From Symsagittifera roscoffensis (Eukaryota; Xenacoelomorpha; Acoela; Convolutidae): a DNA stretch of 64,000 bases. Position 1 is the first letter of the stretch. Each line of letters opens with the position of its first letter. This document shows, in pieces, positions 8,961 through 22,500 of the stretch. The notes under the pieces are model-generated. The model did not search any database. It worked only from the letters and a program-made list of their open reading frames with translations, and was not told the origin of the DNA. The position numbers were made by a program, and so were the translations under genes. The DNA lies in assembly GCF_963678635.1 (NCBI RefSeq), contig NC_087063.1, positions 72,129,617-72,193,616 on the forward strand. The letters run 5' to 3'.

Positions 8961-11362
8961 AATAATGGGTCCAACTTGGTCCAATGATTAGTCGAACATG
9001 GTCAATAAAGTACAAAAAAGTATCGAATCTTGGGTCAGAAAGGGTCGATTCATGAGTCGAATAGGGTCGATAGAGTGAAACAGAGCCGAATCAAGGGTCG
9101 AATCATGGGTCGTGTCACGGGTCGAACAGGGTCGAATCTTACGTCGAACAGGCTCAATAGAGTTGATCAGGGTCTAATCATGACTTGAACAGAACTGAAA
9201 CATAGGTCAAATGATCAATCGAGAAAGATTGAGTGTCAAGTAAAGTCGAATTATGGGTCGGACAAAACAAAACATTGGTCGAATCAAGAGTCGACCAAGG
9301 TCAATAGAGTAATGAGTGTCAATTAATGGGTCGAAATGGGTCGAAAAATGACTCAAAGAGGATCTTAAGTGTCAAACAGTGTTGTTAAAGCCGAACAAAG
9401 TTGAATCATGTGTCAAACTAGGAAGAATTATGGGTCAAACATGGTCAAATCAAGAGTCAAACGGGGTCGATAGAGTAGAACAGAGTTAAATAATGGGTCG
9501 AGCAGAAGCAAAACAAGGGTCAATTGATGAGTCGAATAGGGATTTTAATGTCAAATAGAGTCGAAACAAAACATGAGTGGAAACAAAACATGGGTGGAAA
9601 CAAAACATGGGTGGAATCAAAACATGGATGGAACCATGAATCGAAACAAAATATGGGTGGCATCATGGGTTGAACAGGGTCGTTAGTGTCGAACAGGGTC
9701 AAAACATGGGTCGAAATGGATCGGAAAAGGAGTGAAAGAGGATCAATAGAGCCACACAGTGTCGATACAATCAAAAAGGCCCAAATCATGGGTGAAACTG
9801 GCTCCAATCAAGAGTGGAATGGGGTCGATAGAAAACAACAGAGTCGAATCGTGGGTCAAACAGAAACAAAAAGTTGTTCGACTCATGTGTCGAAAAGGGT
9901 CGATAGTGTCAAATACAGTCGAATCATGGGTCGAACAGAAACGAAACGCGGATGGAATCATGAGTCAAGCAGAATCGATAGTGTCAAGCAGGATCGAATC
10001 ATGGGTCGAACAGAAAGATAAAAAAACATGGGTCAAATCATGAGTCGAACAGGATCACGAGTCGAAGATGGTCAAATCATGGCTCGAATATGGTCAAAGG
10101 ATGAGCCAATGAAGATCGGTAGAGTCAACCAGTGTCGATAGATTCGAATAGTGACGTATCATGCATCAAATTGGGACAAATAATGGGTCGAACAGGGACA
10201 AATAATGAGTTGAACTGGATCGATAGAGTAGAACAAGTTCAAATCATGGTTCAAGCAGGGTCAAACCGTGAGTCAATGAGGGTCGATATAGTCAAGCAGA
10301 GTCAATTCGTGGGTCAAAAAAAATGAATTCAAGGGATCTATAGAGTTAAACAGTGTCAATAGAATCGAACAAGGTCGAGTAATGGGTCCAACTGGGATGA
10401 ATCATGGATCAAACAGGGTCCAATTAAGAGTTGAACGGGGTCGATAGAGAAGAACAGAGTCAAGTCATGGGTCGAACAGAAACGAAACATTGCTCGACTC
10501 ATGAGTTGAGTGTGGTCGATTGTCTCAAACAGATTCGAATCATGGGTCAAAGATAAATGAAATATGGGCAGAATCGTAGTCAAACAGGGTGAAATCATGA
10601 GTCAAAAAGTGACTCAAAGTGGATCTATAGAGTCAAACAGTGTCAATAGTGTCAAACAACGTCAAATCATGCGTAAAAATTTGACAAATCTTGGGTCAAA
10701 TAGAGTCCAATCAAAAGTTGAACGGGGTCGATAGAGTAGAACAGAGTCAAATCATGGGTCGATTCATGAGTCGAGCAGAGTCAATAGCGTCAAACACAGT
10801 CGAGTCATGGCTCGAACAGAAACGAATCATGGATCGATTCAAGAGTTAAGTAGGTTCGATTCTTTCAAACACATTCGAATCAGGGTTCGAACAGAAACGA
10901 GACAAGGGTCGAACCATGAGCCGAGCGGGGTCGATAAGGTCAAAGAGACTCGAATCATTGGTCGACCAGAAACGAGACAAGGGTCCATTCATGAGCCGAG
11001 TGGGGTCGATAAGGTCATAGATACTCGAATCATGGGTCGACCAGAGACAAAATATTGGTCGAATCATTAGTCGAACTGTGTCAAATTGTGAGTCAAACAG
11101 GGTCGATAGAGACAAACAGGGTCAAATCGTGGGTCGAAAAATGACTCAAAGGGGATCTATATAGTCAAACAGTGTCGATAGAAACAAACAAGGTCGAATC
11201 ATGGGTCAAACTGGGATGAATCATGGGTCAAACTGGGATGAATCATGGGTCAAACAGGGTCCAATCAAGAATTGAACGGGGTCGAATAATGTGTTGCCCG
11301 TGGAAAATCAAACAGAGCCAAATCATGTGTCCATGAGGGTAACGAATCATGGATTGCACGTG
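8961..11362 (+). repeat. GTCGA-rich degenerate minisatellite array
   Basis: About 2.4 kb is built from variants of GGGTCGAATCATGGGTCGAA, GGGTCGATAGAGTC and CGAACAG words. There is no fixed period; short words recombine into longer similar blocks, for example the two near-identical copies of TCAAACTGGGATGAATCATG around 11200-11240. Open frames across it on both strands are repeat artefacts. It lies in intron 2 of gene 1. Confidence 0.85.
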
Positions 11363-12206
11363 GAAAACATTTTGCTGCACTTTTCTTTTTTCTCAAGAAA
11401 ATAATTTTGATTAGTTATTAGGACTAAGTACTAGATGTTAGGATAGATATTAGATGCTGGGTCTTTCAAGGTACTCGGATTTTCAGCGCTGATTCAATGA
11501 CGTTTCAAATTTGATTATGGAGAACAAGTCACTAATCAGGCAGGCATGAGTCAGCATTAGCAAACCATGGTAGTTCTCCCCGGGTCAACATAATATTTCA
11601 ACCCCGGTTGTCACTTTTTCCTTGAAAAAAAAAGATTTACCATCGGATTATTTTTCTTGGAACATTTGACTTCAATTTTAACTACTTCATTATTGTGATT
11701 TAGTATATCTTCAGGGGGACTTGATTTAAATACAAAGTACAAACAACTAAGCTAAGGTCAGTTTTTCAAACGTCACTTTTTTGTCAGTTTTTCAAACATT
11801 TTATATGAAAAATGAAAATACCAAAGCAAAAACAGTTTTCACTAGTATCTAAGTCATCTTTTGAAAGTTTCGAATTATATTCCTTTTTGCAGTAAAAGTT
11901 AGCTCCAGGCACTGTCTATGATTTTTTCGAGGGCCAAAATAACAGATGTAAAGTTTCATCAAAAGGGGCTCTTTGGGTGGTCAGTGGTCAAATCCCTGAA
12001 CTAGGAGAACCCCCACCCCTCATCCGCAAATTGCTGCTTTCGATCAGCGGCGATAGTTTTTGTTCCTCAAGAAAGTTAATCCCATCTATCATTATTAAAA
12101 GTTATTATCTTGTTGTTCACAATTTTTGAATAAATTTTTTGTTCACAAAGATCAACAATCCTGACAACTATTTAGTTTCGGTGTGAGGGAAAATCATTTC
12201 TTCTAG
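11363..12206. other. Intronic sequence, nothing recognised
   Basis: Unique AT-rich sequence leading to the acceptor of the exon at 12207. No repeats or coding signals were noticed. Confidence 0.4.
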
Positions 12207-12559
12207 GGAGTTCAAACTTTGGGAATTGGAGATCAAATTAAACAGACGCTGTGCTTCGACTTCGAACAGCTGACTGAAGACGACATGAAGAAACCACTGG
12301 TCAGTATCACGTGTGCTGCCATCTTAGTCGAGACCGCATCTGGAGATGTTCCCAAACAGAAAGAACCAAAGGGTCAATGCGAATATTACAAGAAGGCTGC
12401 CGGTATAAAACAAAAATATGCGACATATTGCGAGAAAAAGGCGGAAAAAATTCCGAGTAATGTGACAAACTCAGGCGATCAAGCGGATTGTTTTCGATGT
12501 AGCTTGGAGCCGACGGACTTCGCTTTTGTGTTGGATGAATCGCAGAGTATTTCTTCACA
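12207..12559 (+). CDS. Gene 1 exon 3: end of lysozyme-like domain, start of vWA domain
   Basis: The exon follows TTCTAG at 12201-12206 in phase 0 and ends before GTACGTG at 12560 (phase 2). The first ~80 residues, with LTEDDMKKPLVSITCAAIL and a GQCEYYKK segment, resemble the C-terminal half of the lysozyme-like family (a Lys-Pro-Leu core helix, then a Tyr/Trp-rich end). Several Cys residues (ITC, GQC, TYC, DCFRC) could form disulphides. The last residues DFAFVLDESQSISSQ open the vWA domain; D-E-S-Q-S at 12534-12548 is the first MIDAS element (DxSxS). Joining to 26885 gives SSQ-AFEIEKR, the normal vWA continuation. Confidence 0.68.
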
Positions 12560-15534
12560 GTACGTGTTAATTACTTCTATATTAAATTCCCTGGTTTTAA
12601 AGAACTCTTGAATTGCAAAAACTGATAAAAAACCAAATCCTAGAGTCATAATTGTGCTATGAAGTAGCATTAGTTATAAGACCAATTTGTACCAATTTTT
12701 CAAGTGCAGATTTATGCGCGAATGTCCGGGCATCCGGACACAGGCCCTTACACACGTTGATTTTCTACTTCAAAAATTCTTTTTCTAGCGTGTTATGAGT
12801 TTCACACACAAATACCTAGTGGCGTATAACTTTTGATCCACTTATTTTTGTCATGGAACACGCACGAAAAAAAGCAGCCAATGTGAGTGGGTTTCGTAAA
12901 CTATTTTTTGGATTCCGCAACTTGCTAGGGAAAACCGAAGTTTTATAGTGGGATGCGCAAATATAGTAAACATAATAAAACAGCCAGTTCAACTGTGATC
13001 TACCAAAAACCAGTTTAATTATGAACAACTGTAAACCAGTTGAAAAGCCAGCTCGAACTGAATTACTTGTTAGATTAAACACCTGAAAACACCCGAACTG
13101 AAAATTAGATTAACCACCTAAAAGAAACAAGATTACTCGTATCAGGGCGAAATCTTGAATGTTTCGACTACCTTTTAAGGTCTATGGAAAAAAAATGAAA
13201 ATTTTCGAAAGTCTTCCTCCATCTGGCCTTATTATCTGCCCTTCATTCTCAAACTACAATTATATGCTTTGAATAATTTGTATAAGATTTTTTTTCTGCG
13301 CATTCGCTAAAGAAAACTTGAGTTTCAAGATGTTTGTATAGTCCTCAAAAGAACTGAAAAACTAAACCTGTAATGCAGAAGGCTGCTTCTTCTTACGCTT
13401 GCACGATACTTCATGCACAATCAATGCTCTGTTTTTTTTATTCTTTTTTTTTGAAATTTTATTCAACTGTTTTAAGCTCAAACTACTAAAAAGAAAATAA
13501 AACGCAGTCGGAACATTCAGATTTTTGCCCTGATACGAGTAATTTCGTTTTGTTTTGTTTTCTTGACAGGTCCTAAAACGCTTGTAAGCTCAATTTGATT
13601 TCATTTTGACAGTAAGCCAATGTAATTTGTGAAAGTAGGTCAAAACTAAGAAAAAAATTATAGTAAAGTGACTAATCCCAAGAGAACAAAAAAAGTAGAC
13701 AAGATGAAGAGGCTTGTAGAATAGGAACGTATTATTAGTTAACCGACGTCAAAATTTTGAAACCAAAGACACCACAAGACTCAATCGATAATTCGGAAAG
13801 CAAGAAAAGAAGAAGAAAGGGCTACTAGATTTCTGACCTCGTAGAAGTCATAGTAAATGAGTATTTGTTGATGCGTTGGTCAAAAAAATAGAAACAAAAA
13901 ACATTTTCAGCACTACAAAAACTTTACTCACAAAGCTTCAAGGTATACTTCTCAATAAGTACGTCGCGGAGGTTTGTTGCAAATCGCTAATCCATCCCTA
14001 CTGCGAAATGAGCAAAAAACTGAGGCCTTCTGCATTCTCAACCAAGCGACACAAACTTGATTGTAGAAAAGCCAGCTCGAAAAAGATATTTTTTTCTGGT
14101 TATCGGTTAGAAAGACGCATTGCCAGTTGTGATGTTCCACAAGATTGGTGGCTTTTTCATTAAGTCAGCAGAAAAATCTATCGATAATTCAGAGATATCG
14201 CAGCGATTACCATCTACATTTCAGTCTATGATAAGTGTCACTTTATCCATGATCAGGGCTAAATCATCGCTGAATTAGACATGAACCATCCACGAATCAT
14301 AGATGGATTTTCCTTGCAAAAACCCTGAAGACCTATGAATTAGGAATATCTCATTCCAGAAAAACTTTTGACTAACCATGAAAAATTTCGATAAAACTTC
14401 AGTCAAATTTTAAAAAAAAAAGATCCTCTTGGTCAACTGCTTGTGATTATTTGCACTAAAAAACACAACCAACGCATCTTCCTCCCCTTTGTTTTTGCTG
14501 TATTTGTATTTTTTTCGGCAATTTCAACATTTTGACAAAAAAAGTTATTATTTTTTCTGAATTTGGTGTATTATCTCGCGAAACATTTTTCTGGCTAGCC
14601 AGTAGAATTTTTCATTGTAGACTTTGGCGTAGAATTTAAAATGTGCTGTTTCGAATTTCATGATTTTTATCTGATGAAGAAGTTAGGTGAAAACCTTGTT
14701 GTCCATATAAAAACAAAAACTCTCTTTCAATATTTTCAACTCAGCCTCAAAATATAAAAAAGTGCTTGTGAAGGCCGCAGCAAAAAAATAACAAAAATTG
14801 AACAATGATAGCCGATTACGAAGCAAATATCACATAAATATTCTGAACATAGTAGTATCAAAAACAAAAAAAAAATTTTCAAATAAATGTCACTTTTTTG
14901 TGAAGTGTCATAGTTTAAAAAAAGCAGATTCGACAGTCATAATCAGGCCAGTTGGAAAACAAATTTTCTTTTTTGCGGAATTTTTAAGAACTTTTGAAGT
15001 TTTTTAATGATTAAAATGGAGCTTAACCTTTCTAAAACTAACTTTACTCAAGTATAAATACTTTTTCACGGCTTCAGCAAAGCTTAAATAAGCCTTTTTA
15101 AGCCTGTAAACCTTATTTCGACGAACCTCATTAACTCAAAAATTGGCCAAAAACCAAAAAATTCAAACCCGGTTTTTCTCGACATTGAGAACATTTTAAA
15201 TGTTTAAATGTAATTCTAATTATAATTAAGGGGGGCATTTAAAATAATTTAACATGACCTATAACGATGATTAGTTGCGGTATCTGATTTTGAGTAAAAA
15301 CGAAAAAAAAACTTCAAAAAAAAACTAAAACACATCCGAATAGAGAATGCCTCAACATGTCTCAAATAGTCAGAACACCAAGTCAAAAACTACATCAGCT
15401 ACTTTTAACGCTCTTCAAATTCATTTGTACAGTTTTTCAATTGTACAGTTGTACGTCATCCATTTTAGGTTAAACTGCCCTCTGAAAACTTTCTAGAGGT
15501 AAAAAAAACTAACAAAACTTTGAGGAAGGAACAA
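12560..15534. other. AT-rich intronic sequence, nothing recognised
   Basis: Only poly-A/T runs and short open frames without family features (for example 13876-14163 on + and 12816-13082 on -). No tandem or inverted repeat stood out. Confidence 0.4.
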
Positions 15535-16497
15535 CCCGCATCCAAGTTTAGGCGTAAATAATCGATTATAACGGATTATTATGATGATTTTTTGACAATT
15601 ATAATCGATTATAATTACCAAAATTAGGTCCTTAAGGGATTTATAATTGATTATAATCGTGATATTTTCCAAGAGACTATAATCTCTTATAATCGATTAT
15701 AATTGATTATAGTTCTTACTAAAAACCCTTAAAATCAATTATAATCGATTATAATCGATTATAATCTCTTATTTTGCCGGAATTTTTCTATTTTCGAATT
15801 GTATCTTATGGGTTATTATTTTTGTGTCAATAAGAAAATCTCTAAAAGAGAGATCTCTTGAACACTTTGGTTCATCTGAACACAAAGTTTTACCACGAAA
15901 CAAAAGTTTCACAGAGATCCTCTCATATGACTGGAAAATTTCTCGCGGTAGATGAAAGATAATTTTTCCGTATCAATCATGAAACTAAATCAATTTGCTG
16001 ATGTTTTGGTGTTTTTAAAAGCTTAAATTATGCATCGCAAAACAACTCTAATGGGGAAGAAATGGAAAAAAAACTTATAAATATGAATTAAATGGAAAAT
16101 TTTGAAAAATTTTCTCTCATTTTTCATAGGAACCAACGTCCACAAAAAGCATAAAATATAAGCAATTTAGATGCAACTTCGAAGACAAAAATGGACAAAC
16201 AAAAGGGATTATAATCAATTATAATCGATTATAATGGATTTTTGTGCAAAACTAACGAAATAGAATTTTGAATAAAAAATAATGGATTATAATCAATTAT
16301 AATCGATTATAATTGTATGGAAAAATAGACGAATAAATAATCGATTATAATTAATTATAATTAATTATAATTTGATTTGAAAAAAAGAGATTATAATCAA
16401 TTATTAATTGATTAAAATCGATTGTTTCTCAATTTTAGTGAGACTGGTACTAAAATCGTAATATAATCGATTATTAACGCTTGAAACTGGATGCGGG
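15535..16497. mobile_element. TIR element rich in AATCGATTATAAT palindromes (copy 1)
   Basis: The left end CCCGCATCCAAGTTTAGGCG and the inverted right end CCCGCATCCAGTTTCAAGCG are imperfect terminal inverted repeats, each followed by TAATAATCGATTA-type sequence. Inside, ATTATAATCGATTATAAT words are clustered next to both ends (15555-15770 and 16205-16460) and can fold extensively. There is no ORF, so it is a non-autonomous element of about 963 bp. A related pair of ends is found at 26113-26504, and a more distant one at 46363-46971. Confidence 0.65.
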
Positions 16498-17928
16498 AAG
16501 TGACAAAATAAATATCTTTTTGGAAAACGGTGTCCAACAACTCTCCTGGGCGCCATTTTCTTAGAATTTTAAATTGTTATTGTTTTTTCACGAAATATAA
16601 GCGAAGGATTTAAAAATTTAATGAAATTAGGGTAGGTGGTTTTTTCAAAATTATCCTTCCTTAGATAAGACAAATCTGAAAGCTTCCACGATCTTATCTG
16701 AAAATTAATTTTCAGCTATGAGCCTTCTCTAAATTTTTGTAAAAACTGGCGATAAAAATCTTACTGAAAATCTCAACCTTAACAGTCGAAATTTTTGAAG
16801 AAAGTTCGTGAAATTATTTGCACTCTTGGCAAAGCCCCGTTTTGACAGTCAAAAACATGGGACTTTTATGGAAAAAAAGAAGCTTCAAATTCATTTTTCG
16901 GGGATGGGATTTGAAAGCAGTTTTTTTCGTTCAATGACGAGTTTTACTATCTCACCCTGCATTTTAGTCCCTAAACCAACTTGGCTGGAAACACGCGTCC
17001 AAAAATGCTTTTACACGCTTGATTATTCTGCAAGAATGATTTTGAAAGTCTACTTTTTCTTTATTTGACAACATTTACACACCCCACTCAGGGAGAACAG
17101 GTAGAACAGGCCAAACTGGAAACAAGTGCAAAAAAAGGCGTCTAAATAGCTGATGAATTTTATCTGCAAGATAAAATATGCAAGGCTTCATGAAAAAACA
17201 AATTTGATATTTCAATTAACAGTGCCAAATTGATTTCATGTAGACGCAAAGCGCTTTAGGCGATCGAAAATTTCGAGAATAATTTAGAGTAGGAGTAAAC
17301 TAGTTGGTATTATTTTTTCTCATTTCTTCGAAACCAAACCAACAGGTGCTCTTGAGTGAGCCTTCAATTACGTGCTGCCCCTTGCTAAAATCTCATTGGA
17401 TAAGCAGCGGAATCCGATAACAGCGTGCGCTTTCAACTGCGAAAAAATCATTTCGGGTTCAACCATAAACAACCATAAATCGAACTTGCTTGTTCTTGAC
17501 ATTAAACTGAAACATAGTCATCGTATCACTGCATTTCGATAAAGCCTACTATTTATGGTGTTGTCCATGGAAATCTTTGGAAGAATGTACAAATCGATGT
17601 CCATGTTTAGTTTAGAAAATGATGAAAAAGTGCAGCTTGAAGAAAAACTGTAGTTTAGTTTAGAGACTAGAGCTTTGGTTTGAAGGTAAACTAGACCTTG
17701 AGCCAGACATTTTTTTCAGGCTTTCCGAAAATTTTATTTTTTTTCTGGCATGTTTTCCCGTTTGTTGCCCTTGCTTATAGAAAATCATTGATGCGTAGTG
17801 GTGGGTTGCGTTGCTTGGTTTCGCATATTCAATTAGGAATAAAAAGCGGTAATTTATCGATGGAGGGAAACAATTGCAACACCACAGTTTCTTACCCGAG
17901 TCGAGATTTTTCACCTAATTTGAAGCAA
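16498..17928. other. Intronic sequence, nothing recognised
   Basis: No repeat or coding feature was recognised. Two short ORFs (16808-17068 +, 17660-17914 -) lack family-like composition. Confidence 0.4.
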
Positions 17929-18261
17929 GATTTGAGCGGTTTGAGCGGTTTTTTTAGACAATTACGCTCAAAATCTTGCTTCAAAATGAGTGGTTTGAGC
18001 GGTTTTGAACGGTTTTATCTAAAAAAACCGCTCAAAAACCGCGCAAGATTTAAACGGTTTTGAGCGGTATATCTAGAAAAACCGCTCAAAAACCGCTCAA
18101 ATCTTGGGCGGTTTTTGAGCGTTTTTTTTTTAGATAAACCGCTCAAAACCATTCAAATCTTGCGCGGTTTTTTTAGATAAACCGCTCAAAACCGCTCAAA
18201 ACCGCTCAAAGCAAGATTTTGAGCATAATTGTCTAATAAAACCGCTCAAACCGCTTAAATC
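17929..18261. repeat. 333-bp foldback built of ACCGCTCAAA words
   Basis: Bases 17929-17979 and the reverse complement of 18211-18261 agree over about 50 bp with a few mismatches, including TAGACAATTA and CTCAAAATCTTGC. The inner part consists of many copies of the decamer ACCGCTCAAA and its complement TTTGAGCGGT, so the whole unit can form a long, multiply branched hairpin. It could be a foldback transposon; no clear target duplication was seen. Confidence 0.75.
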
Positions 18262-18434
18262 CTACATATTTTCCAGTGGTTATTTTGCTCGAGCATTTGA
18301 AAAAAGTCGCTCACATTGTTTTTGGTCAAGACATCGAAAAAAATATTGCTTGATTTGAGAACAGTTAAGATCTTTTTTAAATTGTAGATAGTATTTCAAC
18401 TGCATCTTAGCGTGAGTTGACCAAAAATTCTTAT

Positions 18435-18722
18435 CCTACAATTTCCATATATAAAAAAATGCTACAATTTTTTAGTTTTATAGACTCAGAAAATTGTAAA
18501 AAAAAAACTCTAGGATAAGCGTTTTTTCATATATAGAAATTGTAGAAAAAACTTTTTTTCATATATGGAAATTGAAGGATAAACATTTTTTTATAAATGG
18601 AAATTGTAATAAAATCATTTTATCATAAATGGAAATTGTAAGACAAGCATTTTTTCATATATGGAAATTGTACGATAAGCATTTTTTCATATATGGAAAC
18701 TGTAAGATAAACATTTTTTGGA
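18435..18722 (+). repeat. ~34-bp tandem array (CATATATGGAAATTGTA)
   Basis: At least five units read ATAAGCATTTTTTCATATAT followed by GGAAATTGTA, spaced about 33-38 bp, with decay toward the left. Similar words (GTATGATAAGCATTTTT) appear singly at 55100-55150 and 56130-56210, suggesting a dispersed source family. Confidence 0.75.
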
Positions 18723-18837
18723 AACTCAAATGAGGCTCAATTAGCGTTTAAACTTACCCATAAAACGTGCAATCTCTGAACAGAGAAGAGAACCAACAGA
18801 AAAATCAGTGGTTTTAGAGGTTGGAACCTCAAACTCT

Positions 18838-19232
18838 TCATTTTCTGTAGGCAAATCTCCTCAACTCTTGAGAGAGCAGAAATTTCCTAAGCCTACTCCT
18901 AGATGAACCAAAACCATAAGGGAGGAGTTGTCTGAAACGACAAAAAACCTGTTTTCCTGATGGAAACATTCTCCAAGCATACATACTCCAGTTGTGATCC
19001 GCAAGTTCTGTCATCAGCATTAATTCATTTCCTCTAAAGTTTGGGTTACCTTATTGAAAAGGCCTTCGAAATCTTCTATCAAACCAGAATATATCATGGC
19101 TGCCGGTAACTCCAGCTTTCGAATAGATAAAACCGTCTTTAGTTTCATCTTGCTTTTCCCACTCACGTAGGCCAGTTCAATCTTTTGGGACTCGAAGGTT
19201 CGGGCTACAAAATAAACAACCGCACAAAACAC
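18838..19232 (-). pseudogene. Pao-like RNase H fragment
   Basis: On the minus strand the first 70 residues carry YVSGKSKMKLKTVLSIRKLE followed by LPAAMIYSGL. This matches the K-[TS]-x-[IV]-x-x-LEL-x-AA core of BEL/Pao RNase H, also seen in this window at 2583-3224 as IPKLELQAALMGARL. A stop follows 10-15 residues later and the next open frame (18838-19020) is shifted. It is an isolated remnant of a different BEL/Pao family, lying between the 34-bp array and the satellite. Confidence 0.45.
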
Positions 19233-19585
19233 ATTTTGCGAGCTTTTTCAAGACATATGAAGCTCAGAATGATCAAACTAATTTCTCTGAAACGCTATCC
19301 AAAAGCAACTCTGAAACGCTATCGTCCTAATGCATCCCAGGTAATTGGCAAATTTGCCCAGCTATCATCCCAAGACGCAGGCGCGCGCCTGAAAAAAAAG
19401 AAAACCGAGAATACAAAACTTTGGAAATTTCGGAGCTCACAAATAATTTAACACGATCATAAACAGAAGTATGCTTACATAATTTAGTTTATACCTAATA
19501 CAGAAGAACTTGAGTGTTCACAACTAACAAATTGTTTGTCGTTTTTTATCCAGTTATTTTTCAAGTAAATACGCGGAAGCTGACA

Positions 19586-22500
19586 TCTAGGACATCTAAG
19601 AAAAGACTTAAGCGGCGCGACTTAAGAAAAGACTTAAGCAGCGCGACTTGAGAAAAGACTTAAGCGGCGCGACTTTATACAAGACTGACGGCGCGACTTA
19701 AGAAAAGACTTAAGCGGCGCGACTTTATACAAGACTGACGGCGCGACTTAAGAAAAGACTTAAGCGGCGCGACTTTATACAAGACTGACGGCGCGACTTA
19801 AGAAAAGACTTAAGCGGCGCGACTTAAGAAAAGACTTAAGCGGCGCGACTTAAGAAAAAACTTAAGCGACGCCACTTAAGAAAATACTTAAGTGGCGCGA
19901 CTTTAGAAAAGACTTAAGCGGCGCGACTTAAGAAAAGACTTAAGCGGCGCGACTTAAGAAAAGACTTAAGCGGCGCGACTTAAGAAAAGACTTAAACTTC
20001 TCCGACATGTTATGTTGACAACACAAGAAACCACTGCGTTCGCTGATTGATTGTATAATTCTTCATGAACGTATTCGATCGGGTTTTCGGACTAATTATG
20101 ATTGAGAGCCTGAATACGGATACTAAAAGTTGTGACAGTGTCTACCCGTGCCGAGGTCCGCGACTTAAGAAAAGACCGGCGCGACTCAAATTTGGCTTTT
20201 CCAGACCGCCGCGATTTTTTATTGGCATTTCCAGACCGGCGCGACCGAAACTTGGCAATTGAAGACTGGTGCGACTGAAAAAAAAAACCCTGCGACCGGC
20301 GCGAATCGAAACACCGTCGGAACCGGCGCCACCTAAGGAAATGTCGCAATCTGCGTGACTGAAAATTTTCAATTTAAGACCACGCGACTGAGAATAAACC
20401 GCCGCAACATGCGCGACTGAGCAAAAAAGCAAAAAAAAAGTTCTTAAATTGCAACGTCGGTCTTAAGACGCGCAGCTAAAGTTTTTTGTTAAGACGCGGC
20501 GTCGGGCTTTTCGTAAGTCGCACCTCTAAGTCTTTTTTAAGTCGCGCCGTCGGTCTTATCTTAAGCCACGCCGCTTAAGTCTTTTCTTAAGTCGCGCCTT
20601 TGAGGTCTTTTTTTAAGCGGCGTGACTTAAGAAAATACTTAAACGGCGCGACTTAAGAAACGACTTAAGGAGCGCGACTTAATACAAGAGTGACGGCACG
20701 ACTTTAGAAAAAACTTCAGCAGCGCGACTCAATACAAGAGTGACGGCGCGACTTAAGAAAAGACTTAAGCGCCGCGACTTAAGAAAAGACTTAAGAGCGG
20801 CGCGACTTAAGAAAAAACTTAAACGGCGCGACTCAAGAAACGACTTGAGCGGCACGACTTGAGAAAAGACTTAAGCGGCCCAACTTAAGAAAAACTTAAG
20901 CAGCGAGACTCAATACAAGATTGACGGCGCGACTCAAAAAAACTTAAGCAAGGCGACTTAATACAAGAGTGACGACGCGATTTGAGAAAAAACACACTTT
21001 CTCCGACATGTTATGTTGACAACAAAAGAAACCAATGCGTTCGCTGATTGATTGTATAATTCTTCATGAACGTAATCGATCGGGTTATCGGACTAATTAC
21101 GATTGAGAGTCTGAATACGGATACTAAAATGTGTGACAGTGTCTACATGGGCCGAGGTCCGCGACTTAAGAAAAGACCGGTGCGACTCAAATTTGGCAAT
21201 TGCAGACCGCCGCGACTTTTTATTTGCAATTCCAGACCGGCGCGACCGAAACTTGCCAATTGAAGACCGGCGCGACTGAAAAAAAAACCACCGCGACCGG
21301 CGCGACTCAAAACACCGTCGGAACCAGCGCCACCTAAGGTAATGTCGCGATCGGCGTTACTCAAAATTTTCAATTTAAGACCACGCAACTGAAAATAAAC
21401 TGCCGCGAGTTGCGCGACTGAGCAAAATACCAAAAAAATTCCTAAGTTGCACCGTCGGTCTTATCTTAAGACGCGCAGCGAAAGTTTTTTGTTAAGACGC
21501 GGCGTCGGCCTTTTCGTAAGTCGCACCTCTTAAGTCTTTTCTTAATTCGCGCCGTCGGTCTTATCTTAAACCGCGCCGCTTCAGTCTTTTCTTAAGTCGC
21601 GCCTTTAAAGTCTTTTCTTAGGCGGTGTGACTTAAGAAAATACTTAAACGGAGCGACTTAAGAAACGACTTGAGCGGCGCGACTTCAGACAAGACTTAAG
21701 CGGCCCAACTTAAGAAAAGACTTAAGATGCGCGACTTAATACAAGAGTGACGGCGCGACATAAAGAAAGGAATTAAGCAGCGCGACTTAAAACAAAAGTG
21801 ACGGCGCGACTTAAGAAAAGACTTAAGCGGCGCGAGTTTAGAAAAGACTTAAGAGCGGCGCGACTTAAGAAAAAACTTAAACGGCGCGACTTAAGAAACG
21901 ACTTGAGCGGCGCGACTTGAGAAAAGACATAAGCGGCCCAACTTAAGAAAAGACTTAAGCAGCGCGACTTAATACAAGAGTGACGGCGCGACTTATAAAA
22001 AAACTTAAGCGGCGCGACTTCATACAAGAGTGACGATGCGACTTAAGAAAAGACATGAACTTCTATGACATGTTATGTTGACAACACAAGAAACCACTGC
22101 GTTCGCTGATTGATTGTAAAATTCTTCATGAACGTAATCGATCGGGTTTTCAGACTAATTACGATTGAGAGTCTGAATACGGATACTAAAAGTTGTGACA
22201 GTGTCTACCCGGGCCGAGGTCCGCGACTTAAGAAAAGACCGGCGCGACTCAAATTTGGCAATTCCAGACCACCGCGACTTTTTATTGGCAATTCCAGACC
22301 GGCGCGACCGAAACTTGGCAATTGAAGACTGGCGCGACTGAAAACAAAGCCACCGCGACCAGCGCGACTTAAAACACCGTCGGAACCGGCGCCACCTAAG
22401 GTAATGTCGCGATCGGCGTGACTGAAAATTTTCAATTTAAGACCAGGCGACTGAGAATAAACCGCCGCGACATGCGCGACTAAGCAAAATACCAAAAAAA

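Larger units (their letters stand above)
463..12206 (+). other. Gene 1 intron 2 (GT-AG, 11.7 kb)
   Basis: The donor is AAA|GTACTC at 463 and the acceptor is a pyrimidine-rich tract with TTCTAG at 12201-12206; it is phase 0. It contains the antisense BEL/Pao copy, short tandem repeats at 8446-8746 and the GTCGA-rich array. No competing exon was seen inside. Confidence 0.55.

Noticed and set aside
9520-11115. ORFs on both strands within the GTCGA array
   Set aside because: They consist of repeat-encoded residues and break wherever the array word spacing shifts.
12816-14163. Small genes at 12816-13082 (-) and 13876-14163 (+)
   Set aside because: No family motif, no splice context, and AT-rich composition equal to the surrounding intron.
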